DNA from: Actinocatenispora sp963805605
GTDB taxonomy: Bacteria; Actinomycetota; Actinomycetes; Mycobacteriales; Micromonosporaceae
Length of the DNA stretch: 64,000 nt
Assembly (NCBI GenBank): GCA_963805605.1
Contig: CAWDUX010000003.1
Span: 496,001 to 560,000, forward strand
Direction: 5' to 3'
This document shows, in pieces, positions 25,731-34,626 of the stretch. The notes under the pieces are model-generated. The model was given only the letters and a program-made list of their open reading frames with translations. It was not told the origin of the DNA and ran no database searches. The position numbers were made by a program, and so were the translations under genes. The stretch's first letter is position 1. Every line of letters begins with the position of its first letter.

Positions 25731-27923
25731 TCAGGTGCCCGACCCGTGCTCCCGGCGTACCTGCTCGGCCAACTGCGAGGGCATCGGTTCGTACCGGCCG
25801 AAGCCGCGGGTGAAACTGCCGGTACCGCTGGTCACCGACCGCAGTTCGATGGAGTACCGGGTCAGTTCGGTGGCCGGCACCTCGGCCCGGATCACCGTAC
25901 GATCGCCCGGTTCCTGTTCGGTACCCAGCACCCGGCCGCGCCGCCCGGACAGGTCGCTGAGCACCGTCCCGACGTAACCGTCGGGCACCCATACGGTGAC
26001 CTGGTCGACCGGTTCGAGCACGGTCATGCGGCCGTCGTGGGCGGCATCCCTGAGCGCCAGCGCACCCGCGGTCTGGAAGGCCGCGTCGGAGGAGTCCACC
26101 GAGTGGGCCTTGCCGTCGGTGAGCGTCACCCGTACGTCGACCACCGGGAAGCCGGCGATCAGTCCCTGCGCCAACTGGGCGGTGACGCCCTTCTGCACGC
26201 TCGGGATGTACTGGTGCGGTACCGCGCCACCCACCACCTTGTCCACGTACTCGAACCCGGCGCCGGCCGGAAGCGGCGTGACCTCGATGTCGCAGACGGC
26301 GTACTGGCCGTGGCCACCGGACTGTTTGACGTGCCGACCGTGCCCGGTGGCGCTCGCCACGAACGTCTCCCGCATCGCCACCCGGATCGGTTCGGTGTCG
26401 ATCTCCGTACCGCCTGCCCGCAGTCGGTCCAGCACGACTTCGGCGTGCGCCTCACCCATGCACCACAGCACCAGTTGCCGGGTCTCGGCGTTGCGTTCCA
26501 GCCGAAGAGTCGGGTCCCCTGCGGTGAGCCGGGCCATGTTGCGGGCCAGAGCGTCCTCGTCGCTGCGGGTACGGGCGAGCACCGCGATCGGCAGCAGCGG
26601 CTCGGGCATCTGCCACGGCGCCACCAGCAGCGGATCGTCCCGGTCGGAGATCGTGTCGCCGGTCTCGGCGCTGCCCGACTTGGTCACCGCGCACAGGTCG
26701 CCGGCGATGCATGCTGATGTCTCCCGCAGACTCGCGCCCAGCGGTGTGTACAGGTGGGTGATGCGCTCGTCGGCGTCGTGGTCGGGGTGACCGCGCTCGG
26801 CCAGCCCATGCCCGCAGATATGTACGGCGGTCTCCGGGGTCAGCGTGCCGGAGAACACCCGGACCAGTGACACCCGTCCGACGTAGGCATCGACGGTCGT
26901 CTTGACCACCTCGGCGACCAGCGGCCCGTCCGGATCGCAGCGCAACAGGTCGTGTGGGGTGCCGTCGAGTCCGGTGACGGCCGGCAAGGTGTGTTCGGGG
27001 GGTGCGGGGAACCCCCGTACGATGCCGGACAGCACCGCGTCGAGACCGACCTGGGTGGGTGCGTCGACCGGAATGACCGGGTAGAAGGAGCCGCGGGCGA
27101 CGGCCTGCTCCAGATCGGACACCAGGACCGATTCGTCGATCGGTTCGCCGTCGAGGTACCGGTCCATCAGGGTCTCGTCCTCGCTCTCGGCGATGATCCC
27201 CTCGATCAGCTCGTTGCGGGCGTCCGCGATCGCCTCGGCGTGGTCGGCCTGCGGCTCGTGCTCGACGGGCGGGAAGCCCTGCGTGTAGTCCAGCACCCGG
27301 CCGGTGAGCAGGCCGACCAGCCCGACGATCGGCTCGGCGCCCTCGGGTTCGGTGCCGCGCTCACCGTGCACCGGCAGATACAGCGGGAGGACACCGTCAC
27401 CGAACACCCGTCGACACAGCGCGACGGTTTCGTCGAAGTCGGCTCGAGGATGGTCCAACCGGGTCACCACCACCGCCCGGGGCATACCGACTGCGGCGCA
27501 TTCCTCCCACAGCGTGATGGTCGCAGCATCCATTCCGTCGACTGCCGAAACCACGAACAGGGCCGCGTCGGCCGCGCGCAGTCCGGCCCGTAGTTCGCCG
27601 ACGAAGTCGGCGTAGCCCGGGGTGTCCAGCAGATTGATCTTGGCCCCGTCCACCAGGACCGGGGCCAGGGACAGATTGACCGACCGCTGCTGGCGTACCG
27701 CTGCCGGATCGTGGTCGCAGACGGTGGTGCCGTCCACGACGGTACCGGCCCGCGTGATTGTGCCGGTGGCCGCGAGCAGCGCCTCGACCAGGGTGGTCTT
27801 GCCGGTTCCGGAGTGTCCGACCAGCACCACGTTGCGTACCTCGTCGGGACGTGTCACCACCGGCGCGTCGCCGGCGACCCCTCTTTCGGTCCCTTTATGG
27901 GGACCCGTACCTTTTTGCGTCAT
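25731..27923 (-). CDS. Elongation factor G-like protein (EF-G2 type)
   Basis: This 730-residue translational GTPase of EF-G domain order has a P-loop GHSGTGKT at residues 36-43, DTPGYADF at 101-108 and TRLD at 155-158 in place of NKxD. In true EF-G the switch-II sequence is DTPGHVDF; the His that activates GTP hydrolysis is Tyr here, as in the paralogous EF-G2 group. Domains II-V follow, with HVKQSGGHGQYAVCD from domain IV. The start at ATG 27923 has AGGAGG eight bases upstream. This is unlikely to be the main translocase. It lies leftward next to pgsA, with a 240-bp shared upstream region. Confidence 0.88.
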   Translation of the reverse strand: MTQKGTGPHKGTERGVAGDAPVVTRPDEVRNVVLVGHSGTGKTTLVEALLAATGTITRAGTVVDGTTVCDHDPAAVRQQRSVNLSLAPVLVDGAKINLLDTPGYADFVGELRAGLRAADAALFVVSAVDGMDAATITLWEECAAVGMPRAVVVTRLDHPRADFDETVALCRRVFGDGVLPLYLPVHGERGTEPEGAEPIVGLVGLLTGRVLDYTQGFPPVEHEPQADHAEAIADARNELIEGIIAESEDETLMDRYLDGEPIDESVLVSDLEQAVARGSFYPVIPVDAPTQVGLDAVLSGIVRGFPAPPEHTLPAVTGLDGTPHDLLRCDPDGPLVAEVVKTTVDAYVGRVSLVRVFSGTLTPETAVHICGHGLAERGHPDHDADERITHLYTPLGASLRETSACIAGDLCAVTKSGSAETGDTISDRDDPLLVAPWQMPEPLLPIAVLARTRSDEDALARNMARLTAGDPTLRLERNAETRQLVLWCMGEAHAEVVLDRLRAGGTEIDTEPIRVAMRETFVASATGHGRHVKQSGGHGQYAVCDIEVTPLPAGAGFEYVDKVVGGAVPHQYIPSVQKGVTAQLAQGLIAGFPVVDVRVTLTDGKAHSVDSSDAAFQTAGALALRDAAHDGRMTVLEPVDQVTVWVPDGYVGTVLSDLSGRRGRVLGTEQEPGDRTVIRAEVPATELTRYSIELRSVTSGTGSFTRGFGRYEPMPSQLAEQVRREHGSGT

Positions 27924-28163
27924 TACCCGTACCTCCTGGTCAGGGTCTCCGCCCCGGAAGACCACACGCTGCCGCGACACACTGCCCTTCTGCGATCACA
28001 CACCCGCTCGAATCCGCGCACAACCCGGCAACGCCCGCTTTCCGGAGTGCTCCCGCGATGGCCCCTCAGCCACCCGATATGGTGGTGGTTCGCGCCCGCT
28101 GACGGGCGATAGACCTGATGGTGGCAACTGCCGTTACCAGGGATCCCGAGTTCTGGCGGAGGC

Positions 28164-28862
28164 ATGGCGAAGATCTTCAGCGTCCTGGGCCGGGCCCGGC
28201 TGTCGCGGTTGTTCAACCCGATGGGTGGCCGGCTGGTGCGCGCCGGTGTCTCGCCGGACGTGGTCACCGTCCTCGGCACCTGCGGCGTACTGGTGGGCGC
28301 ACTGGTCTTCGTGACCCGTGGCTGGCTGCTGACCGGACTGATGATCATCACACTCAGCGTATGTACCGACATGCTCGACGGTGCGATGGCCCGGGCCCGC
28401 GGCTACTCGACCCCGTTCGGTGCGTTCCTCGACTCCACAATGGACCGGATCGCCGACGCGGCGGTCTTCGGTTCGGTGGCTTTCTGGCTGGCCACCTCCG
28501 GGCAGTCCGGTGCAGCTGCGGCCGCGCTGATCTGCCTCGCCGCCGGACAGGTCGTCTCCTATGCCAAGGCCCGCGCGCAGAGCGTCGGCATCGACTGCAA
28601 CGTGGGGATCGCGGAGCGGGCCGAACGCCTGGTGCTGATCGGTGTGGGCGCTCTGCTGAGCATTCTCGGCGTACCGTACGTCTTCGCCGTGGCACTGTGG
28701 CTGCTCGCCGTGCTGACCGTGTTCACCGCCGGGCAGCGGATCGTGCATGTCTACCGACAGTCTGCCGGCAGCCGTACTCCGCTGCCCGCGCCGCCGGTGG
28801 CGGCCGACGCCCGGTCCGGTGGTGCAGCGTCCGGTGACGGACCGGCGGGGCCGCCCCGGTGA
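28164..28862 (+). CDS. pgsA: Phosphatidylinositol phosphate synthase (CDP-alcohol phosphatidyltransferase)
   Basis: This 232-residue membrane enzyme forms phosphatidylinositol phosphate from CDP-diacylglycerol and inositol phosphate. The full CDP-alcohol transferase signature D-x2-D-G-x2-A-R-x8-G-x3-D-x3-D is present (DMLDGAMARARGYSTPFGAF then LDSTMDRIAD). Five to six hydrophobic helices span residues 30-190, and the C-terminal tail is Ala/Pro-rich and probably cytosolic. The start MAKIFSVLGRARLSRL is conserved in the family, but GGAGG sits only one base before the ATG, which is unusually close. It overlaps the acyltransferase gene by 4 nt, giving the classic pgsA-patA-pimA operon of PI mannoside synthesis. 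Confidence 0.93.
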   Translation: MAKIFSVLGRARLSRLFNPMGGRLVRAGVSPDVVTVLGTCGVLVGALVFVTRGWLLTGLMIITLSVCTDMLDGAMARARGYSTPFGAFLDSTMDRIADAAVFGSVAFWLATSGQSGAAAAALICLAAGQVVSYAKARAQSVGIDCNVGIAERAERLVLIGVGALLSILGVPYVFAVALWLLAVLTVFTAGQRIVHVYRQSAGSRTPLPAPPVAADARSGGAASGDGPAGPPR

Positions 28863-29863
28863 CGGTTCGCGACCAGCCGTCCACAGTCCCGGTCCACGAC
28901 CGGCCGGGCTGGTCGGGACGCGTCACCGAACTGAGCTACGCGGCGGGCTGGAAGCTGGTACGGATACTGCCCGCCGGCATGGCCCGGGCGCTGTTTCGGG
29001 CGGGTGCCGACCAGGCGACCCGACGTGGCGGCCGTGGGCCGTGGCAGCTGGGCCGCAATCTGCGCCGGGTGGTCGGGTCGGTCACCGACGACGAGCTCGC
29101 CGTGCTGGTACGCGCCGGTATGCGCTCCTACGCGCGCTACTGGATGGAGGCCTTCCGGCTACCGGACATGTCGGTCGAGACGATCGGCCGGTCCTTCCAC
29201 ATGACCACCCCGCAACTGTTCGAGGTGGCCCGGCAGGGCAGCGTGCTGGCACTGCCGCACTCGGCCAACTGGGAGCTCGCCGGCGTCTGGGCCACATCCC
29301 AGGGACTGCCGCTGACCAGCGTTGCCGAACGGTTGCGTCCCGAGGGCCTGTACCGACGTTTCCTGGCCTACCGGGAGGCGCTGGGCATGGAGATCCTGCC
29401 CACCCGGGGCGGCGCTCGACCGCCGATGGAGGTCCTCGCCGACCGGTTGCGCGACGGGCACCTGGTCGCTCTGCTGGCCGACCGGGACCTGTCCGCCCGG
29501 GGTGTCCCGGTGCAGTTCTTCGGGCATCCGACCCGGATGCCGGCCGGCCCGGCGCTACTGGCCCTGCAGACCGGCCGCCCGTTGTTCGCGGTCTCGCTGT
29601 GGTACGGCGAACAGGGCACCTACGCCAAGCTGACCGGGCCGTTGAGCACGTCGGTGACCGGCACGTTGGCGCAGCGGGCTGCTGATCTCACCCAGCAGCT
29701 GGCCGACGCGTTGGCGATCGGTATCGCCGAACACCCCACCGACTGGCACATGCTGTCCCGTCTCTGGTTGCACGATCAGCAGGACCGACCGGCCGCCGAC
29801 AGTCTGGCTGCCGACACCAGCGGGCCGTCGGCGCTGGCCGACGGTGGCGCACCGGCGAACTGA
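28859..29863 (+). CDS. patA: Phosphatidylinositol mannoside acyltransferase
   Basis: This 334-residue peripheral membrane acyltransferase of the LpxL/HtrB family transfers a fatty acyl chain to PI mannosides. The HSANWE motif at residues 134-139 corresponds to the catalytic His/acid motif, and LLADRDLSARGVPVQFFG with the MPAGPALLA segment is typical of the PatA group. The GTG start at 28859 overlaps the pgsA stop. The real conserved region begins at about residue 22 (VTELSYAAGWKLVR), so the first 20 residues are a variable extension. PimA follows 7 bp after its stop codon. Confidence 0.9.
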   Translation: MTVRDQPSTVPVHDRPGWSGRVTELSYAAGWKLVRILPAGMARALFRAGADQATRRGGRGPWQLGRNLRRVVGSVTDDELAVLVRAGMRSYARYWMEAFRLPDMSVETIGRSFHMTTPQLFEVARQGSVLALPHSANWELAGVWATSQGLPLTSVAERLRPEGLYRRFLAYREALGMEILPTRGGARPPMEVLADRLRDGHLVALLADRDLSARGVPVQFFGHPTRMPAGPALLALQTGRPLFAVSLWYGEQGTYAKLTGPLSTSVTGTLAQRAADLTQQLADALAIGIAEHPTDWHMLSRLWLHDQQDRPAADSLAADTSGPSALADGGAPAN

Positions 29864-29870
29864 GGACGCG

Positions 29871-31169
29871 ATGCGCATCGGAATGGTCTGTCCGTTCTCT
29901 TTCGATACCCCGGGCGGCGTACAGGGCCACGTACGGGACCTGGCCGAGACTCTGATCGGGCTCGGTCACCAGGTGAGCGTGCTGGCGCCGGCGGAGGATG
30001 AGGCGGGCATGCCGCCGTACGCGGTGTCGGCCGGACGGGCGGTTGCGCTGCCCTACAACGGTTCGGTGGCCCGGGTGTCGTTCGGTCCGATCTCGGCGTC
30101 GCGGGTGCGTCGCTGGATGGCCAACGGTCGTTTCGACGTGCTGCACGTACACGAGCCGATGTCACCGAGCCTGTCACTGATGGCCTGCCTGGCGGCCCGC
30201 GGTCCGGTGGTGGCCACCTTCCACTTCGCCACCGGCGGCCGCTCGAAGGCACTGCTGGCCGCGCAGGGCGTGCTGCAGTTGGTGCTGGAGAAGATCACCG
30301 CGCGCATCGCGGTCAGCGCGCTCGCCCGCCGGGCCCAGGTCGAGCACCTGGGCGGCGGTGCGGTCGAGATACCCAACGGGGTGCTCGTAGAGCGCTATGC
30401 CGAGGCCGTGCCGCTCCCTGGTTGGCCGGGTCCGCAGGTCACCGGTAACGCCACCACGGTGGGTTTCCTGGGGCGTTTTACCGAGCCGCGTAAGGGCTTC
30501 GACATCCTGGTCGACGCGCTCGCCAGGCTGGCGCCCGAGCGTCGGGACCTGCGCCTGCTGGTCGCCGGGCCGGGGGAGCAGGCCGAACTGCTGGCGCGGG
30601 TGCCGGATCCGCTGCGTGGTCGGGTGACCTTCCTCGGCAAGGTATCCGAGCAGGACAAGGCGCGGATGCTGCGCTCGGTGGAGGTCTACTGCGCGCCGAA
30701 CACCGGCGGTGAGTCCTTCGGGATGATCCTCACCGAGGCGATGGCGGCCCGCACCCCGATACTGGCCAGCGATCTGGACGCGTTCCGCCGCGTACTGGAT
30801 GGGGGGCGGGCCGGCGCGCTGTTCCGCACCGGTGACGCGGGTCACCTGGCCACCGAGCTTGCCGCGCTGTTCAGCGATCCCACCCGGCGGGCCGCGCTGC
30901 GGGACCGGGCCGGTGAGGTCGTCGCCGCGTACGACTGGCCGGTGGTGGCACAGCGGGTCCTGGAGGTCTACACCAGCGCGATCGAGGCGAACAGCAACGT
31001 ACCGGGGGTGCGGGCCGACGATCCGGCACTGGCGGAGCGGCTGCCCGCGGTGCTGCGGGACGCCTCGGCCCAGGAGGATGCCGGTACGGATGATCCTGAC
31101 GGTGCGCTGGCTTCGGCCACCCGCCGGGCCCGGGACCTGTTCCGCTGGTCGGGCTCGCGGACCAGTTGA
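29871..31169 (+). CDS. pimA: Phosphatidylinositol alpha-mannosyltransferase
   Basis: This 432-residue GT4-family (GT-B fold) glycosyltransferase adds the first mannose from GDP-mannose to phosphatidylinositol at the inner face of the membrane. It starts MRIGMVCPFSFDTPGGVQGH, with the Gly-rich loop binding the acceptor. The C-terminal half has VGFLGRFTEPRKGFDIL and the EX7E-type motif GGESFGMILTEAMA. The ATG at 29871 is preceded by GAGG and lies 7 bp after patA; an upstream in-frame ATG would fall inside patA. The final 50 residues are acidic and variable. It closes the PIM operon. Confidence 0.94.
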   Translation: MRIGMVCPFSFDTPGGVQGHVRDLAETLIGLGHQVSVLAPAEDEAGMPPYAVSAGRAVALPYNGSVARVSFGPISASRVRRWMANGRFDVLHVHEPMSPSLSLMACLAARGPVVATFHFATGGRSKALLAAQGVLQLVLEKITARIAVSALARRAQVEHLGGGAVEIPNGVLVERYAEAVPLPGWPGPQVTGNATTVGFLGRFTEPRKGFDILVDALARLAPERRDLRLLVAGPGEQAELLARVPDPLRGRVTFLGKVSEQDKARMLRSVEVYCAPNTGGESFGMILTEAMAARTPILASDLDAFRRVLDGGRAGALFRTGDAGHLATELAALFSDPTRRAALRDRAGEVVAAYDWPVVAQRVLEVYTSAIEANSNVPGVRADDPALAERLPAVLRDASAQEDAGTDDPDGALASATRRARDLFRWSGSRTS

Positions 31170-31233
31170 GTGACCCGGGGCAGTCGGGTGATCGCCCGGA
31201 TTTTGGTCCGCCCTGTGCCCGGCGTGCGATGAG

Positions 31234-31298
31234 CGGGACCTGCCGGGTGTCGGAACCTGTCGGGCGCGGAGTCTGTCAGCCGTGGAGCCTGTCGACTG
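31234..31298. repeat. Four imperfect 16-17 bp tandem repeats upstream of the 31355 gene
   Basis: Decamers GGGACCTGCC (31235), GGAACCTGTC (31252), GGAGTCTGTC (31268) and GGAGCCTGTC (31284) recur at spacings of 17, 16 and 16 bp. They share the core GGA-N-C-TGTC. The array ends about 45 bp before the -10 element of the next gene. It could be a degenerate minisatellite or an array of direct-repeat regulator sites, with repeats about 1.5 helical turns apart. Confidence 0.55.
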
Positions 31299-31341
31299 CA
31301 GGGTCCGGCGACGGGACGATCTACCCGCGAGCGTGCCGTAC

Positions 31342-31347
31342 TAGGAT
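31342..31347 (+). promoter_or_regulatory. -10 element of a leaderless transcript
   Basis: TAGGAT is separated by 7 nt from the GTG start at 31355. No Shine-Dalgarno sequence is present, so the transcript probably begins at the start codon. Confidence 0.5.
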
Positions 31348-31354
31348 ACTTCCC

Positions 31355-31894
31355 GTGTGGTTGGTCGTCGGTGTGGTCGTGGTGGTCGTCGTGGTGGCCA
31401 CTTATCTGACATGGCTGGCCGGTCGGGTCGACCGGCTGCATGCGCGTGCCGCGGGTGCGAGTTCCGCGCTGGACGCGCAGTTGCTACGGCGCGCGCTGCT
31501 CGCCGACAAGCTGGCCGACCAGCACATCCGGCACTGCGGTACGCAGGCGGTGGCGCTGCGTTCCGCGGCCCGCTCGGCGACCGAGGCCGCGCCGCCCGAC
31601 CGGGAGAGCGCTGAGAACGATCTGACGCGCCTGCTCCGCGAGCTTCCGCCCCGGGCGCAAGGGGCCGGACCGGATGAGATCTGCGCACTGGGGCGGCGGG
31701 TGGCGCTGGCCCGGCAGGTACACACCGATCTGGTGCGAGATGCTCTCGCGGTACGGCAGCAGCGGGTCGTACGCCTGCTCCGGCTCGCGCGCAAACACCC
31801 CGTACCGCGCTATTTCGACATTGACGACCCGACCCTTCCGGAATTGCCCGGCGCCTCGACTCGCACCCCGGTGCTTCCTGCCGCAGGCTTGTGA
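31355..31894 (+). CDS. Membrane-anchored hypothetical protein of the pimA-pdxS interval
   Basis: This 179-residue protein begins at GTG 31355 with a single strong transmembrane segment (WLVVGVVVVVVVVATYLTWL, residues 2-21), followed by a helical, Arg/Ala-rich cytoplasmic or extracytoplasmic part. LLRRALLADKLADQH and VALARQVHTDLVRDALAVRQ suggest long helices, loosely LemA-like in layout. It ends with a short FDIDDPTLPELPG tail. A longer open frame upstream overlaps pimA but has no coding character before the GTG. The function is unknown. The position between PIM and pyridoxal genes matches an uncharacterised gene seen in related actinomycetes (recollection, not verified). Confidence 0.65.
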   Translation: MWLVVGVVVVVVVVATYLTWLAGRVDRLHARAAGASSALDAQLLRRALLADKLADQHIRHCGTQAVALRSAARSATEAAPPDRESAENDLTRLLRELPPRAQGAGPDEICALGRRVALARQVHTDLVRDALAVRQQRVVRLLRLARKHPVPRYFDIDDPTLPELPGASTRTPVLPAAGL

Positions 31895-31934
31895 GGCATA
31901 CCTCTCGACCTGCGGCGACACGGGCCGCCGAGGG

Positions 31935-31940
31935 TAGGAT
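31935..31940 (+). promoter_or_regulatory. Probable -10 element of pdxS
   Basis: TAGGAT, identical to the -10 elements at 23454 and 31342, lies 72 bp before the pdxS GTG. It would give a 5' leader of about 65 nt containing an AAGGAG ribosome binding site. Confidence 0.4.
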
Positions 31941-32012
31941 GAAGAGTGGTTCGTGGGTCGGAACCACGCACTCCCTGTACTGAATCCGGACAACCGAAGG
32001 AGCGCCTCGGCC

Positions 32013-32930
32013 GTGACCGAATCCACCTCCACCGCCGCCACGGAAACCGCCGGCACCGGGACCGCGCGCGTCAAGCGGGGTATGGCCGAAATGCTCAAGG
32101 GCGGTGTGATCATGGATGTGGTCACCGCCGAGCAGGCCAAGATCGCCGAGGACGCAGGCGCCGTCGCGGTCATGGCCCTGGAACGCGTGCCGGCCGACAT
32201 CCGCGCCCAGGGTGGGGTGGCCCGGATGAGCGACCCGGACCTGATCGAGGGCATCGTCGAGGCGGTCTCCATCCCGGTGATGGCCAAGGCGCGGATCGGG
32301 CACTTCGTCGAGGCCCAGGTCCTGCAGTCGTTGGGTGTGGACTACATCGACGAGTCCGAGGTGCTCACCCCGGCCGACTACACCAACCACATCGACAAGT
32401 GGCAGTTCACCGTGCCGTTCGTGTGCGGTGCCACCAACCTCGGTGAGGCGCTGCGTCGGCTCACCGAAGGCGCGGCGATGATCCGCTCCAAGGGCGAGGC
32501 CGGCACCGGTGACGTGTCCAACGCGACCACCCACATGCGCCGCATCCGCTCCGAGATCGCCCGGCTGACCTCGATGAGCACCGACGAACTGTTCGTCGCC
32601 GCGAAGGAACTGCAGGCCCCGTACGAACTCGTGGCCGAGATCGCTCGGACCGGCAAGCTGCCGGTGGTGCTGTTCACCGCCGGCGGCATCGCCACCCCGG
32701 CCGACGCGGCGATGATGATGCAGCTCGGTGCGGAAGGCGTGTTCGTCGGTTCCGGCATCTTCAAGTCCGGTGACCCGGCCACCCGGGCGGCGGCGATCGT
32801 GAAGGCCACCACCTTCCACGACGACCCGGACGTCATCGCCAAGGTGTCGCGTGGGCTCGGCGAGGCGATGGTCGGTATCAACGTCGCCGACATCCCCGAA
32901 CCGCACCGGCTCGCCGAACGCGGCTGGTGA
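32013..32930 (+). CDS. pdxS: Pyridoxal 5'-phosphate synthase subunit PdxS
   Basis: This 305-residue TIM-barrel lyase makes PLP from ribose 5-phosphate, glyceraldehyde 3-phosphate and ammonia supplied by PdxT. Visible motifs are GGVIMDVVTAEQAKIAEDAG, the catalytic Lys92 in VMAKARIGHFVEAQ and the RSKGEAGTGDV loop with the second lysine. The C-terminal FVGSGIFKS phosphate-binding loop is also present. The GTG at 32013 (VTESTSTAAT) is preceded by AAGGAG at 10 nt. The first 17 residues are a Thr/Ala-rich extension. Its stop overlaps the pdxT start by 4 nt, consistent with the synthase complex being made from one message. Confidence 0.96.
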   Translation: MTESTSTAATETAGTGTARVKRGMAEMLKGGVIMDVVTAEQAKIAEDAGAVAVMALERVPADIRAQGGVARMSDPDLIEGIVEAVSIPVMAKARIGHFVEAQVLQSLGVDYIDESEVLTPADYTNHIDKWQFTVPFVCGATNLGEALRRLTEGAAMIRSKGEAGTGDVSNATTHMRRIRSEIARLTSMSTDELFVAAKELQAPYELVAEIARTGKLPVVLFTAGGIATPADAAMMMQLGAEGVFVGSGIFKSGDPATRAAAIVKATTFHDDPDVIAKVSRGLGEAMVGINVADIPEPHRLAERGW

Positions 32931-33613
32931 ACGCGTCGCCGACCGGCATCCGCCGGCAGGCCGATCCGGCGGTGTCCACGGACACCGCCGGCCCGGCGAA
33001 GGTCGCGACCATCGGCGTACTCGCCCTGCAGGGCGATGTCCGGGAACATCTGCGGGCGATCGAGTCCGGCGGTGCCGTGGCCTGTCCGGTACGCCGCGCC
33101 GCCGAACTCGCTGCGGTGGACGCCCTGATACTGCCCGGGGGAGAGTCGACCACGATGAGCAAGCTGGCGATCGCGTTCGAGCTGATGGAGCCGATCCGGG
33201 ATCGGATAGCTGCCGGCATGCCGGCGTACGGATCGTGCGCCGGCATGATCATGCTGGCCCGTGAGGTGCTCGATGGTCGGCCGGACCAGCGCAGTTTCGG
33301 TGGCATCGACATGGTGGTGCGGCGCAACGCGTTCGGTCGGCAGGTGGACTCGTTTGAGACCTCCCTGCAGTTCTCGGACATCGCGGGTGGCCCGTTCCAC
33401 GCGGTGTTCATCCGTGCCCCGTGGGTCGAGTCGGTCGGCCCGGGAGTCGAGGTACTTGCCCGCGTTTCCGGCGGAGTGGCCGACGGTAAGATCGTCGCGG
33501 TACGGCAGGGCAATCTGCTTGCGACCGCGTTCCATCCTGAGCTGACCGGTGATCTTCGACTGCACCGCCATTTCGTGGAACTGGTCCGGGCACGGGTGGA
33601 CCGGGAGAACTGA
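32927..33613 (+). CDS. pdxT: Pyridoxal 5'-phosphate synthase glutaminase subunit PdxT
   Basis: This 228-residue class I glutaminase feeds ammonia to PdxS. It has IGVLALQGDVREHL, the PGGESTTM oxyanion segment, the catalytic Cys in AYGSCAGMIML and the His/Glu pair in FHPELTGD. The GTG start at 32927 shares 4 nt with the pdxS stop. About 25 residues precede the usual family start (KVATIGVLALQGD), so this extension is either real or the start lies internally without a clear ribosome binding site. A conserved neighbour, yebC, follows. Confidence 0.94.
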   Translation: MNASPTGIRRQADPAVSTDTAGPAKVATIGVLALQGDVREHLRAIESGGAVACPVRRAAELAAVDALILPGGESTTMSKLAIAFELMEPIRDRIAAGMPAYGSCAGMIMLAREVLDGRPDQRSFGGIDMVVRRNAFGRQVDSFETSLQFSDIAGGPFHAVFIRAPWVESVGPGVEVLARVSGGVADGKIVAVRQGNLLATAFHPELTGDLRLHRHFVELVRARVDREN

Positions 33614-33771
33614 CCGGCGGAGCGCTATACCACGGTGCCCGTCAGCTGCCCGGTCGTGGCCCCGCCGTGCTCATCGAAGCGTGTGGATCACGAGGGCAGA
33701 ACGTCGCGCGGACAGCATGTGGCATGCTTGCCCGCGCATGACGGTGGGTGCCGTCGGGGACGGAGAGGTAG

Positions 33772-34524
33772 ATGTCCGGTCACTCAAAGTGGGCTACGAC
33801 CAAGCACAAGAAAGCGGTCATCGACGCCAAGCGCGGCAAGATGTTCGCCAAACTCATCAAGAACGTCGAGGTCGCGGCGCGCACCGGCGGTGGTGATCCG
33901 GCTGGTAATCCCACCCTCTACGACGCCATCCAGAAGGCCAAGAAGAGTTCTGTCCCCAACGACAACATCGACCGCGCTGTCAAGCGGGGATCCGGCCAGG
34001 AGGCCGGCGGGGCGGACTGGCAGACCATCATGTACGAGGGCTACGGCCCGAACGGGGTGGCACTGCTGATCGAGTGCCTCACCGACAACCGGAACCGGGC
34101 GGCCGGGGAGGTGCGTACCGCACTGACCCGCAACGGCGGCAGCCTCGCCGATGCCGGCAGCGTGTCGTACCTGTTCACCCGCAAGGGTGTGGTGATCGTC
34201 GGAAGTACGCCGGAGCTGGCCGAGGACGACGTGCTGACCGCGGTCCTGGACGCCGGCGCCGAGGAGGTCAACAACCTGGGTGAGTCGTTCGAGGTGGTCA
34301 GCGAGGCCACCGATCTGGTCGCGGTCCGCAGCGCGCTGCAGTCTGCGGGCATCGATTACGACTCGGCTGACGCCAGTTTCCTGCCCAGCGTGAACGTGCC
34401 GCTCGACGAGGAGGGCGCCCGCAAGGTGTTCCGCCTGATCGACGCGCTGGAGGACTGCGACGACGTGCAGAACGTCTACACCAACGCCGACATCTCCGAC
34501 GACGTACTGGCCGCGATCGACTGA
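33772..34524 (+). CDS. YebC/PmpR family DNA-binding regulatory protein
   Basis: This 250-residue cytoplasmic protein begins MSGHSKWATTKHKKAVIDAK, the diagnostic YebC start. It also has KNVEVAARTGGGDPAGNPTL and YEGYGPNGVALLIECLTDNRNR. The family binds DNA and, in recent work, acts at ribosomes stalled on proline stretches; which role applies here is open. The length is normal. A GGAGAGG site precedes the ATG. The upstream 158 bp contain a probable promoter, and the gene lies between pdxT and ruvC as in mycobacteria. Confidence 0.93.
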   Translation: MSGHSKWATTKHKKAVIDAKRGKMFAKLIKNVEVAARTGGGDPAGNPTLYDAIQKAKKSSVPNDNIDRAVKRGSGQEAGGADWQTIMYEGYGPNGVALLIECLTDNRNRAAGEVRTALTRNGGSLADAGSVSYLFTRKGVVIVGSTPELAEDDVLTAVLDAGAEEVNNLGESFEVVSEATDLVAVRSALQSAGIDYDSADASFLPSVNVPLDEEGARKVFRLIDALEDCDDVQNVYTNADISDDVLAAID

Positions 34525-34594
34525 CGTCGGTACGGGCGGGCGCCCGGCCGGCGTGTCGGCGAGGTCCGGTACCGACCGGGATCGATAGAGTTGC

Positions 34595-34616
34595 TACTCG
34601 AACAACCGTTCGAGTA
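34595..34616. promoter_or_regulatory. LexA (SOS) box upstream of ruvC
   Basis: TCGAAC-N4-GTTCGA at 34598-34613 is a perfect match to the actinobacterial/Bacillus LexA box, and the dyad extends three more bases on both sides (TAC...GTA). It ends 10 bp before the ruvC start and overlaps the region where a transcript would begin, so LexA should repress ruvCAB until DNA damage. Confidence 0.88.
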
Positions 34617-34626
34617 AGGGGTCTGT

